Positions 44,165-55,662 of a stretch of 64,000 bases of DNA are shown one piece after another. The stretch comes from Gracilariopsis chorda (taxonomy: Eukaryota; Rhodophyta; Florideophyceae; Gracilariales; Gracilariaceae). Position numbers and translations under genes: made by a program. Each line of letters starts with the position of its first letter. Within the stretch, counting starts at the first letter, position 1. Under the pieces are notes generated by a model, which made no database searches, was not told the DNA's origin, and worked only from the letters and a program-made list of their open reading frames with translations. The DNA lies in the NCBI GenBank assembly GCA_003194525.1, contig NBIV01000101.1, forward strand, positions 62,001-126,000, read 5' to 3'.

Positions 44165-44642
44165 TGTGAGATAGTGAAGTCCAGTGGATTCCGCAACTCT
44201 GGAGACCCATGTGGACGATACACGTTGTGTATCTGGCACAAGGATGGCTATCTGTATTTTATATAATTTATTTAGTTTTATTGAATTAGTAACCATAGGA
44301 CTAGATATAGCTACTGTAGAGTAGGGCACTTTACAGTGCCACAGGGTCGAGGCGCCTCGGTGCCGATACTTAGGCACCTCGAGCTGCGCCTCCCCTAGGG
44401 ACAGTAAACTCAGACACCCTTGTGAGTCTTGAGCACCCCCGTACTCGGTACTCACAATTCCCTTTGGCCTTCAAGGTATCGCTACCGCAATTCCGACCTG
44501 TAGGACTGCGTAGTCAGCGCCACCCCATTGCGCCAACATTACCAGAGGTGTCGCCGCCGCTTCATTGACCTTAGGACCCCCCAGCTCTGCCACGCTACCA
44601 CGAGACCATTAGGAGCTTGCCCACTTGGCTCACTATCCTACA
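44165..44642 (+). repeat. 3' LTR of element D
   Basis: 478 bases, two differences from 35618-36095. Followed by TCAAC, the target duplication. Confidence 0.96.
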
Positions 44643-44647
44643 TCAAC

Positions 44648-47600
44648 CATCAAGTGATGAACATAGAGTTAAATACTCTTAAAGCTATATGAGCGATGAT
44701 GCAATACGATGATGGGAATTACACGCTTTTGATGGTGATAAACTGATATCATGCCGTACATTTCAGTCAAATTTGTTAAGAAAACTTTGAGCCTGTTAAT
44801 TTGGAACTATAAGCCCGAAAAGAGCTAAGTGGGTTAAAACACATTGGTAAGTTTAGCAATTTACGAATCTATAACCAATATTGTAAAAAGTGGTTAGTAC
44901 AGATGCCTGCCATGAGTTTACAAGAAGAATTATTTCAATATAGTCAAGGACTAAAAACAATAAGCACAGTTGAAGTAATAACGTCTTAATCTACTGCTAT
45001 TCAATCGGCAATGAAAATTGCGGATAAAATAGATGGCGTATTCCGCAACAGAACCTGGGGAGAAAATCGTTCGGGAAGTAGTAGTTCTAGAGGTTGATGG
45101 GCCAATGCCAATGCAAATTGGACATATGATATTACAAGGATACCCCATGTATCAAAAAAAGAAAAGAAACGATACCTAAAGGCTATACTTTGTTTCATAT
45201 GTAAGGGAAGCGATTGCACTGCAATGAATCAATACAACAGAAATTACGGTGCTAACTATCCGACTAACCAAATGGAGCACTATGGCCTTCTACATTAGCG
45301 CAGCCTAGTCATTCAAATCATAATGAATACCTAGATCGTGAGAAGTCTAGAAATCTAAGTAAGGATAGATTTTCTATCCGCTTTGAAGAGAATATGATGA
45401 TTAAGAAATGCAAAATTTCTCCAGTCAGAGATAGAGAAGTCTTGGGAAAAATAAGTCACTAATCGGCAGTGGAGCAATAAAACATGTAGAGCCACATAAT
45501 AAGTCTTTATATAGACAGTGGATGTGAGGAGAGTATAATCTCAGAAGAGTTTGCAGATATGTTATATTTGCAATGTAATAAATCAGACTTGCAAGGAAAC
45601 TCATGAAATATACCTTGGGAAGACTGAGACGAGTAGAATGCAATGGAAAGAGTACTGAGGAAAAACGGAACTTTCATTCTGAAATGAAGAGCCATCCTCA
45701 TCGTCAGAAACCGTATGGCTTTTCCGTCCGCGCTTTATGACGTTCCATAACGCCTAAAGAAAATCGTATACGGCGTCCTTGTAGTCGTCCTAGACCCCGC
45801 TGCTCTACTGAGGGGATGAGGAACGGACGGGGGCAGGCTAGGATGGATGGAAGATGGGACCAGGACGATGACGGCAGTCAGGCGCCTCTTCCGTTGATTC
45901 ATGCGAAAGTATGGAGTCTTGTTCGGATGTTTCCATGGCCTCCATCTCGATAAATGTCTGCAAAAGAGGGGGATAGGGCTCCAAGGGTGAGGGAATCAGG
46001 TGACGACGTGAGGTAAGAGCGAAGACAGGAGCAATAAAGATGGAGAAAAGAAATACAAATAATGACCCAGAATAGAAATAACAGTGAGTGGGCCATCCCA
46101 CCGATGGCTCTTCCAGCTGGAACGTGTCGCACTCATTCTGTGGTGCTGCGAAAGCTACCCCCGTGCTATTCTTGTGACGCTATTCTTTACAGCATGCGAC
46201 TCCAGTGCCAAACGCGAACATGTACTGGAGCCCAAGTGCTTGAGACCCATTTAGTAGAAGATATTATTGATGGTGGCAGAAGCATTCTTCGTGTCAAAAT
46301 CTATTGCGCGAATTTGTTACGTAACTCGTGCGTCCTGCAAAGCTGGCAGGACGTGGCACTATACGTCAGTGGAGAATACTTGCCGGAACATTTCTCTATG
46401 AAAGGAGTCGGAAGTTGGCATCTGCTCCAACTCTGTCCATCAAAAACTCCAGCTCGGACCCAATCCCCTACTCACAGCCTTCAGTTCGGTATTCAGTCCC
46501 TCTCGTACAATCCGTGGGGTTCGGACTCCATCATTGATCATAAATCAAACCTACTTTTGTTGCCGGCCGGTGGCCACGTCAGCTCTCTTTTCAACACTTC
46601 AACTCCATACTAACGCCCAAGCTCTTTTGTGGTTTCAAGACGCTAATTCAATGCGTGGATGTTCAATTAGAACTGTTTGATTTTTCTACGCAATTGGCCC
46701 AACTGTGATTCGACGGAGACCGTTTTCGGTTTTGTCTCTTCTTTCAGTTGTTCTCTTTGGATCCTTTAGTAAGCTCCTTTTTGGCTTCTACGTGTTCTAT
46801 TTTACCGGCCTTTGTCAGGATCTGGACGAATACTACTGTTGTGGCGTGTGTAATAAGCAGCTGCTAAGCCTTCGTTTCAATTGTTCTATTGGTGTTTTGG
46901 GTTGGATTGTGAACGGAGACTGGTTGTCTCTTCTGGTTGCTTGTTATTCCTTCTTCCTGTGCAATTGGTGGTTTGAAGGCCAACGGTTGGTCATTGTTGG
47001 TGAGTAGTGATCTATATTGGGTTAAGAAGCAAGCGATCTGTTATTTAATCTTGGCGTGTTCTCGCAGCGTTGTTCTCCGCCACCGGAATGGCCTCTTGAG
47101 AACTCTCGTCTTTGTCAACATGAGTTCAAGAAGGCTAACTCTAAAGATTAATGGGAACTGCATTGATATTAAACCATATATAGTAAAAGTAACATTTTAT
47201 GACGTAATCCTATGCAGTTAATGGCTATCACAAGTGAATCCACTTATAGATCGGAAGTCAAACCGTATGCCCATTAATGTCGCAGGTACACACGTTTTTC
47301 TGCATGCAAAATGTGGTAGTTGTGAGCCCACATCCAGACCGATATTCCTACTCACCAGTAAGCAGTTCGAGAGGCTCTTGATAAAAGTTAAATCCGTGCT
47401 ATATAATGTTGTTCTGAGGGTAAATGCAGACGTTGGTTGGTCTGAACGTAAAGTGGGGTTAAAATATAGAAAAAGTTCTAAGTTAAAGTTAAAGAATGAA
47501 TCAAATTTGAATAATGAAAGGAAATGTATCATTGAGTTAAAACAGCTGTTAGAAGATTGTTAGGATACTTTCCTGGAGAAGATGCCAAGAGAGGTACGTC

Positions 47601-48840
47601 CTCATAGAGAAATGGAAATGAGAATAGATCTCGAAGAAGGAGCAAAACATAGAATGGGAGCAGTGTATAATTTATTTAAGTGGAACTAAAACAAATGAAG
47701 AAGCACCTTGTGGAGCTATTTGCTTATGGTTTCATAAGAATAGTTATAAGTACTTGGGGTAGCCCCGTTCTTTTAATTTAGAAGAAGTATAGAGGACCAG
47801 GAACGTGTATGGATTGTCGTGCTCTGAATAAACAGAAAAAAGAACTAAGTACCACTACCAAGTATTTATGAACTTTGGGACCACGTGGGAGGAGCAAAAG
47901 GTATTCTCTGGTCTTGAAATTAAATCTGGATATAATCAAATAATAATGAGAGAAGGTGATATAGAGAAAACAGCCTTCTGAGCTAGATACGGCCAGTTTC
48001 AATATCTAGCTACGCGGTTTGGCTTACTAGAGCTCCCAGATGCTTCCAAGCACACATGAATATTTTATTCAGGAAACACCTCGACGAGTTGGTATTGGTG
48101 TATCTGAGTAGCATACTACTGTAAAATAGAACCAAAGGAGAACATCTCAAGCCTATCCAAGAAGTATTTGAGAGTGTAAGAAAAAATTTAACTTTATGTC
48201 ATACTGTCAAAATGTAAGTTTATGCAGAAGCCCATCGAGGGTAGTGGACATATTACTACAACAGAAGGAATTAAATTCAACCCAAACAAGACATAAAGCA
48301 TAAAATATTGGAAACTTCATACAAACACAAGAGAGACTCAAAGATTTTAGGATTATGTAATTACTATAGAACATTTGTGAAGGATCTTTCAAAACGTTTT
48401 CCACCCCTCACAGACTTGAGCAAGAAAAAACCCGTTTATATGGAGCTCGAATGAAAATGATTCATTTAAAAATCGAAAGATGCGTTACGCCATGATCCAG
48501 TTCTAAGATGTTCAGATCCATCATTGCCCTATGAGCTAAATGCCGATGCATTTCAGACAGGAATTTGAACAGTACTCTCACAAACAGAAAAGGAACTAGG
48601 TAGATCCACTGCTTTTGCTTCAAGAGAATTATCCGCAGGTGAGCAAGGATACTATACACGTTAGAGGGAATTAGTCCCTATTTCATATCAATTAGAAACA
48701 CGGAGAAAGTACTTAAATGGATCTAGATTCATAATATATGCCTCTTACTGTGTATCTAGTGAACCGGCAATAAGTTCTTTTGTCATTATTGCCGACAATG
48801 GCTAACACTGTCTACAGATCTTCAGATTAGCCAACACTAC
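44648..48840 (+). pseudogene. A+T-rich Ty3/gypsy relic, element E
   Basis: Heavily mutated. Near 44990-45240 are Gag-like fragments (IADKIDGVFRNRTWGENR, then CFICKGSDC). Near 47115-47270 is a protease end (VTFYDVILCS, a stop, WLSQVNPLIDRKSNRM). From 47570 comes reverse transcriptase (MPREVRPHREMEMRIDLEEG, FSGLEIKSGYNQIIMREGD), and near 48520-48740 RNase H (SLPYELNADAFQTG, AFASRELSAGEQGYY, RKYLNGSRFIIYA). Dozens of stops and frame changes. Element D is inserted in its 5' part, since 35230-35612 and 44648 on were contiguous before that insertion. An inverted family C fragment lies inside it. Confidence 0.75.
45838..46600 (-). repeat. Inverted family C fragment
   Basis: The minus strand matches 13480-14200 with many differences. 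Shared landmarks are GAGTTACGTAAC, CATCAATAATAT/CATTAATAATAC, CTGTAAAGAA/CTGTTAAAGAA, a TTTCATAGA/TTTATAGA box, and a short open frame (46101-45838). Probably an LTR or leader left by an old insertion in element E. Confidence 0.6.
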
Positions 48841-48849
48841 AGCGCAATT

Positions 48850-51800
48850 CATACTGACAAGAGGCTACTGACGATGGACGTTACTATAACTGCCACTAGT
48901 TCTGCAAGATGTTGATGCAGTTTGTGGTGGGGGAGTATATCTAGAAGTAATGTACTTGGTAAAGTGCCAAATATCCCAGCAACGTTGTGGAAGTTTCGGA
49001 TAGGTACGCACACAAAGGTATACATCACGCAGTGGGCAAAAGTAAGATGTTTTGTGCGTTCTGGAATTATCTTCGTTATTCTGGTTCTGTCCACGCAATG
49101 CATATTAAAAGTGCTTTCCAAACTGCTTGAGAGAGTTCCCTCTAACCAAAAAACGCAGCACAACACCATCAGTAGGTTGGAGAAAAGCGACTCTGTTTCG
49201 TGTTGCTCCATGTGCCAAGTGAATTGAACAATTACTTTCCTCCTTGGTCACAGCCTCTCCTTTAACCATGTCCCCCCCCTTGGGAGTACTACCAATGCTT
49301 GAAGCATAAAAAAGTAGTTCCTCAGATGCTTTGAGCATGAAGCCAGTCTTTGCATGAACTTTGTTGAAAAGATTGCTATAATTGTCCAATGACCGAAGAA
49401 TGTCTGACGAATCCAGTCGATCCTATCTTTAATGCATCCTCGAGTCGATAAAATCGTTTATGGCCAATTTTTTGACCTTCTGAGAAACAATCTTCTGTTA
49501 CTACTTGAAATAAGATGTTCAAGAGCGCAAAATAGCACGCTGCTGTATTGCACCGTCTACGCTAGATTTTGATTTTTTATAAAAGCTTTGAGTGGCATGC
49601 TTGATAAGATTCAGAGCTGGAAAGGCTCCCCTAGTCTCGACGTGATCTTCCAGTATCCTCCTAAAGCTTTGTATCGTGGGCACTCTCCTTTGTGTAGTAG
49701 GACCGAGAAATAGTGGAAATGTGGGCTCCCGTCCGTCAGCCCACTGCACAAGGGGACCGCGCGTTGAGACGAGGCTATCATAACACTTACCTGCGAGCTG
49801 TCGATAGGAGCGCACTACGTCGGTGCACAGAACACCTGAATCCACAGCCAAAACGAAAATGGGTATCGTAACCCCAGAACAAACATTTGTTGTAATAGTT
49901 GTGCCATGTGTTCCTTAGGCATATAATTACTGTAGATCTCATCACGAACTTGGCAGATCACAGGATCTGCAGATGAAAAAGATACTAATTATGCTAAAGT
50001 GGCAGCTACCACTCTCGCTTTTATTTCCACACATCCCAACAGATCCTCACCTTCATTATTCTTCTTTTCGTTCTGTGACCGCCTGAAGAAATGGAACCTG
50101 TCCAAAATAGCAATTCCATCAGGCAAGCACGCAAGGTCAGGCCCACCTCGAACACATGCTTGAAGAAGCTTATTAACAGCAGTGCAGACATCAAAGCACT
50201 CTCGTTTGCAGTTCCACGCATCATTGATCCACTAGAACCTCTAAACAACAACCATCTGCGGTGTAACAGATCAAACCATTGTGAAAGAGTTCTTTCCTCT
50301 TTCGCAACTCTTTCTTCTAAACCAAATTCCGATCGAATGTCATAACTTGCCATCAACACCAAACCTGCATTTGTCCCAGTCACCTACAAATTGGGCAAGA
50401 AAAACCAGTCTGCACATCGTTGTACAACTGTAAGCACAGTGCACTTCGCGATTATCTTCTTCTCCACCAGGTTTTTTATTTCCTGCACGCTTTCATTCTC
50501 GCATTGCCCCTTGTTAAAAAGAGTCTTTTCAAGGCGTATATTTTTCTTAGAAATAGCAACCCATGTGTTTGAAGTCTCACTGATTCCTTTAGAAACAGTA
50601 GACATGAAGCGCAAGATTTTGCAAAACTTCCCTGTGTCCTGCTCTTTCTCACTGCTACTACAGTGACTTGCCTCCGTCCACTCCTATTCAATGCTAGTCA
50701 ACGCAGCTAAAAGTTTCGCAAAGAATGCCTCTGGGCCAAGATTCGGGTCTTCATCAATGACAAAGACCCCTCTGCGATCTGCAAATGCTTACAATGGTCT
50801 CTTCTCTTCACCTTGATCACCGTCGCCAAGAAGCATATGTCTGTCATCACAAATCTCCACATCATCAGGTTCGTACAGTTACTTTTCTGCGACTCTGCTA
50901 AGAACAGAGGTGCAATGTTTGAAATGGTTGGAAGCCGATGGTGATGATTTGAAGTTCGAAGCATATATCTGGGTTTAAATAGAGGGTCTAGCCTAGTTCT
51001 ATCAGTGACAATTATCGATGAGAAATCGTCCGAGTTTAACGGGGTTATGCATTGTCTTTTCGTTGGCTTCCATATGTGGGTGATTTACTGGGTTCAGTGC
51101 CAGATCTAGTCGTTTGATAACTTCTCGAATTACACCAGCGCTGATGACTTTTTCTATGAGCTGGCAAAGATAAGCGACAGGTAGGGTGTAGATGGTCTGG
51201 CATGAGCCCATGGTGCCTGCAATGACCTGGCACAGATCTCCCAGGAACCCTTCATGAACGTTTCATCATTGGTGTACCATGTGAGGTGTCTGTCAACGTT
51301 GTAAGTAGTATGCAACGTGTAAATCAAAGCCAACTTTGTCTTAGTGGTCAGCCCAGACTTCTCTGATATAAGCATGTTGTCATGTCATATTGGCAGCATG
51401 TCATAAAAGATGTCAACTCGGCTTTGAGGCCAGGTGTATGAGTCAAATAAGTAATACATCTCTTCAGGAGATCGAGTAGAATACAAATAGGAAGGATACA
51501 CACGTTGGAACTGATGCTGGAGCCAGCTATACTCAAAGAATGGTATATAGTAACTAAATCTAGCCGACACCAACATCTCCAGTGACAGCCTCTTTTTTCT
51601 CGTCCTCGCGGTTTGGCTCCAGAAATGATACCTCTACAAATGGATGAAAGCAATTGAGGCTCTCTGGCATAAAAAATACAGAGCTTACACCAACCTCTGC
51701 TAGTAAGTTCATGAATTGCTCCTTCCCACAGCCCCAATTTGCTGTTAGAATGCAACCCCTAAACGACTCCTCACCCCTACCAGTCTACTAATGTCATGAA

Positions 51801-52640
51801 AATTTTACAGACAGATTCCTTTTACGCTTCTCCGGGTCTTCCAAATCGTACTGCGAGAATCATTCTGAATAGCACATCTGCCAGAGCATCTGCAGAATGC
51901 CCTTTTTTATAAACTTTCCTGGAACAAAGCATCGTAACTTGATTGTCGGATGCTCCAGTGTCACAAAGATCGTCATCTAAGGTCGTGGTAAGGTGCGAAG
52001 ACATGAAAATCACTATTCTTCCCTCTCGAAAAGTAAATGCCTCAAACTTAGAAGGTTGCCTCTTTTAGTCTCTTTGTGCGTTCCAAAACATTGCTTCATC
52101 TCCTTCCCGTCCAGTGGGCGGCTACGCCAAAATAAACTCAGCAATCAACCTTACCCTCTGTGCAGGAGGAGGAACATGGTTCCATGTCGCAAAATGTCAA
52201 TTGAACCAACAAAGCTTCACCCAATAGTGTGCGAAAACAGCATTGCAGGCATATATCAGTACGTGTTAAACATTGTTACCACTTCTTTGCGATTGTTGAT
52301 TCTTGGAAGCTCATTAAACCATTCCATTAATTGCTGCAACAAGCTTTTCATAATCAGCACTATAAATCCACTGCGAGCTAGGAAAACCCCTCTTACAGTA
52401 CATTCTAACTTCAACATGGCAACGGTAGTCTTGAAAATAATACGAGCTCGATTTTGTATAGGGCGTCAGTAAATTCTTTCTTCATCATTAATGTGTTGCT
52501 CTGAACGTTTCTCACTGTCCATCTTTGCGTGGGGTCAATGGCTCTTCTTCTTGACCTACCTCCTGTTTCCCAAGCCTTACCTTTCTTATCTCTTCCATTT
52601 GATGCAGATGCAGGTTTCTGTGTTATATTCCTGTTCAAAT
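48850..52640 (-). pseudogene. Eroded minus-strand gene with a PD-(D/E)XK nuclease core
   Basis: Minus-strand reading, frame shifting with several stops. The clearest part runs from about 50170 to 49840: ACVRGGPDLACLPDGIAIL, then GCVEIKARVVAATLA, one TAA, then EHMAQLLQQMFVLGLRYPF. The pattern PDG...D, E-I-K and a Gln-rich helix is that of PD-(D/E)XK nucleases of the YqaJ/lambda-exonuclease type. Upstream parts (51755-51000) look like the remains of a long protein (FEYSWLQHQFQRVYPSYLY, TWYTNDETFMKGSW) but are not recognised. Such nucleases occur as domesticated genes and in large eukaryotic mobile elements; this copy is dead. Confidence 0.5.
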
Positions 52641-53600
52641 ACGTACTTGCATCTCGAGTCCTTCTCCTTGACCTAAATATACACGCTCAGTCACCTTGGC
52701 TTGCCAAACGCTGTCGCATAAGCCAGTTTTCTTGCCCAGGTGCATTCGCTCGTGCAGTAGTTTGTTGTAGAGTAGATTTGTCAATGATTACGGTAATTCC
52801 GGAAGAGTCTGGTGTCGATAAATTCGTCCCGTTGACTTTTTAAGGCTCAAGTAAAGCCATAATGAGCAAGAAACAGGCAACCTTTCATCAATTCGCTGGA
52901 TTTGATGCACTTTTTAAGGCTGAGAGCCATAATGACTTTAAAGAGTGAGAGGAGCAAAGATACAATCTTAGAATAGAGTTAAGAGCTAATTTTTACGTCC
53001 GGGAACGGTGAAAAAACATCTTAGTTTTGCGCTTTCAGGATAAGTATACAGGTTTTACGGATTTAGTGGCCAAGTACCCAAAAAATGCTTAGGCCCATTT
53101 AATAACACGAGGGACAGCCCACAATAATTTCTCAAACCCCCGACGTGAAGGCAAATACTCATTTCCCAAGACAGATTGGAACTGTACAAATTGGAATCAA
53201 AATTTCTTCATCTTGGGATCGCCACCTGAGCGACCCCAGTCGCGAGACAAATCTAAATCCCCTAAAAACCAACGGTGCAACGCTTGTGCTGGGCAACTCC
53301 TGAAAACACAATTGCGTATTTTTAGATGTGAGTTTTTACTAAAAATGTGCTGTTGAGGGGGTGTTTATTGGTTGACGTGAAGACACGTCGGAGAAGATTT
53401 GGGCTCTGACCCAAATGACCAAATGCGTACTTTTCCCTTCAAAATAAAGAGCGATAGCAAACACTCCCGCCCTTACAAGACTTGAACAGGCGTAACCAGA
53501 ACACAGACCAGTCTCTTTCCGGGCGTCCGAGATGTTGAACAGCTCAAACCCGTAGTCCCGCCCACTTACCCGCAAACCTTCCTCGTCAGTTGCAGTGCAC
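52641..53600. other. No gene seen
   Basis: Scattered short frames only. The phrase around 52850-52925 contains two similar stretches (TTTTTAAGGCT...GCCATAATGA), a small local duplication. The left end of the DNA transposon that follows should lie here, but no terminal inverted repeat was recognised. Confidence 0.4.
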
Positions 53601-53662
53601 AGGAACAAGATCCTCCTGCACGCTACCTCCGCATTTCAACCTCACAGGAGCACTGTGCGAGC

Positions 53663-55628
53663 ATGGCAACGAACGATGCGACTCCCAGCTATGTTGCCAC
53701 TGTAGCCACAGAGTCGTTCCGTGCTCCTTTCAGCTCGAACATACATGGCTCAAGTGCCATCGTTCTTGCTGAGAATCACAGTTCTTCGGCAGCAGCCAGA
53801 ACGACTCCTTCTCAGCTTCCTCCTGCCCTGACAGCAGATCCATCAGGTGCCTCATCGCTGCCCTCGCAAAGAACATTGAGCCACAAAGCAAAGAAGACGA
53901 CTGCGGTTCGCGGAAAGGCTTCACGACGACGGAGACCGAGGCAATGCTGAGCACTGCTGAAGATATGTTACCACTGTGCCGTGAAGAGTGGGATGCTGTT
54001 TTGTTAGAGCATAATAAGCTCTTCGGAGATCAAATGAGGACTGTGGACAGTCTGAAGAGGACGTTCGTGACCCTGCTCAGAAAGAAAATGCCCGTTGGAG
54101 TGTAGAGCAAAACCCGGAAGCGGGAAGTACCCTCAAGGTGTTCGAGACCTCGCTCCCTATGGGATAGTGTCTCAGTTGAGAGAGCCCTCTGCACCACGTA
54201 AAGGCTGGCTTGTAAGACCAACGCGGTTCTGGCTATACCTGCAGAGGATCGGGAATGGCCCAGAAAAAGGGTAAACTCCAGGGACGGATGGTACACACGT
54301 GAGTGTATAATGACACGATATCCTGTAAAGGAAAGCAAAAGGAAAAAGAGAAAATCCAAGAGAACCGGCAACGGGGCGTGCGACACGCGGCAACAGACCC
54401 GGCGACGGGGCGAACCAAAATAAAGAACGAATCCCAAACGGGAATGTGGTAAACACCACGACGAAGAACCCAATACTGGGGCGGAATCCAAGACTGACAG
54501 TGGAACAAATAACCAATACCGAACACGGTGATACTGTAGCAGTAGTGACGCCTGAATGTTCCCAAGGGGATGGTAGACGGAATCCACTCGTGGATACTCT
54601 CCGCAAGGAGTCGTAATCCGTACGAGGGTCTCTCTTACCAGAGCCTTACTCTGCAAAGAGTATATCTCGAAAGAGAACCAAGGTTACCATTTACTGGTGG
54701 TGCTGACGGCGAAGCCGTGATTACCTAAGTAGGTTTCCACCACAATAAACTAAATAAATTAACTAATTTGGTGCACACCTCTTGAGGTCCATACACGTGG
54801 AGTTCCCACTTTCTGGGCCACAAGTGGCGATAACCATAAAATTAAATATCTAAAGTTGGAACCGAAATTACCATACGCGTACAGCGTACCATATGTCACC
54901 AGAATGTCACTAGTAATACCTGTCTAGGTCTCTCAAGTGCCACCTCATTGCTATCCCGCGAGGGATCAACTCATAAATGAGGTATCGAACCAATCCACCA
55001 GTGGATACTCCTATGAATAGGAACAACTCCCAACCGACGGGAAAGCGTTGCTCCACATGGAGATCCCCTGATGCCGGAAGATGTCCGTAGGGCGAAACAT
55101 ATTCGCTATAAGATGACGGATAAAGCGGATCTTGGCTGCAGGGACGAAGAAACGGATGAAATCACAGGGCTTGGGAGCACATCTGGGGATGACCGGGAGG
55201 AAACACGTCATTCTCTCGGAAGACCTCCCATGCCGATATCGCCCGAGAGCAGCGGGGAAGATGGCGAGCTCCGACATCCAATACCAGCAAGAACTACGAC
55301 GCCGCTCTCGCTTCCGTCACCGCGTCCTCTCATTGCCAAAAGATGGACAGTGCCATCCAAAACATTTGATGCTGAGGATATTCTCACAATGATGAAGATG
55401 ACGATGTTGCACGAGCAGCAGCGCCGCGAGGAAGATGCGAGGCGCCGAGAAGAGAATGAGAAGGAGAAAGAGCGCATTAGGGAAGAGGAAAAACAGCAAA
55501 GAGATGAAGAACGCCGTGAAGATCAACAGAGGCGAGAGCATGAGTGCAAATGGCAGGACCAGTTCTTCGAGGCAATGCGTATGGTGATGCCTGCGAACAT
55601 AAAGCGACACAGCGGCAAAATAGGATGA
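53663..55628 (+). pseudogene. SANT/trihelix-like DNA-binding ORF, split by a solo LTR
   Basis: ATG at 53663. The N-terminus is Ser/Ala/Thr rich and ends in a basic block (GKASRRRRPRQ). The frame changes near 53945, then a helix-turn-helix-like domain begins (AEDMLPLCREEWDAVLLEHN, then TVDSLKRTFVTLLRKK). A 957-base insertion (54101-55057) splits it exactly, and it resumes at 55063 with MPEDVRRAKHIRYKM. Such a domain is typical of Myb/SANT or DUF6818-like proteins, the partner ORF of Harbinger transposases. The rest is a Pro/Ser linker and a long charged coiled coil (about 55430-55560, rich in EEDARRREENEKEKER). It stops at 55628. Confidence 0.65.
54101..55057. repeat. Solo LTR (957 bases) with TGGAG duplication
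   Basis: Begins TGTAGAGC, ends CTCCACA, and is flanked by TGGAG at 54096-54100 and 55058-55062. Removing it with one copy of the duplication restores the reading frame of the interrupted ORF. No internal gene, primer site or second LTR, so it is the product of LTR-LTR recombination. It is full of small hairpins, for example CCCG/CGGG at 54113-54124, GCGTG/CACGC at 54376-54388, CCCG/CGGG at 54398-54409, ATCCAC/GTGGAT at 54582-54595. Unlike the LTRs of A, B and D in sequence. Confidence 0.88.
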
Positions 55629-55662
55629 CTTTATGCATCGAATAGTGTTGTTTTTCGATGGT

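Larger units (their letters stand above)
35618..44642 (+). mobile_element. Ty3/gypsy chromovirus, element D (9.0 kb, very young, intact)
   Basis: 478-base LTRs with TG...CA ends and a perfect 5-base duplication TCAAC (35613-35617 and 44643-44647). The LTRs differ at only two positions (near 35691 and 36089 in the 5' copy). Gag and pol frames are complete with no stop, and primer site, frameshift heptamer and purine tract are present. It is the strongest candidate in the window for a recently active, autonomous element. It also carries 1.45 kb between pol and the 3' LTR with an antisense ORF. Confidence 0.96.
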
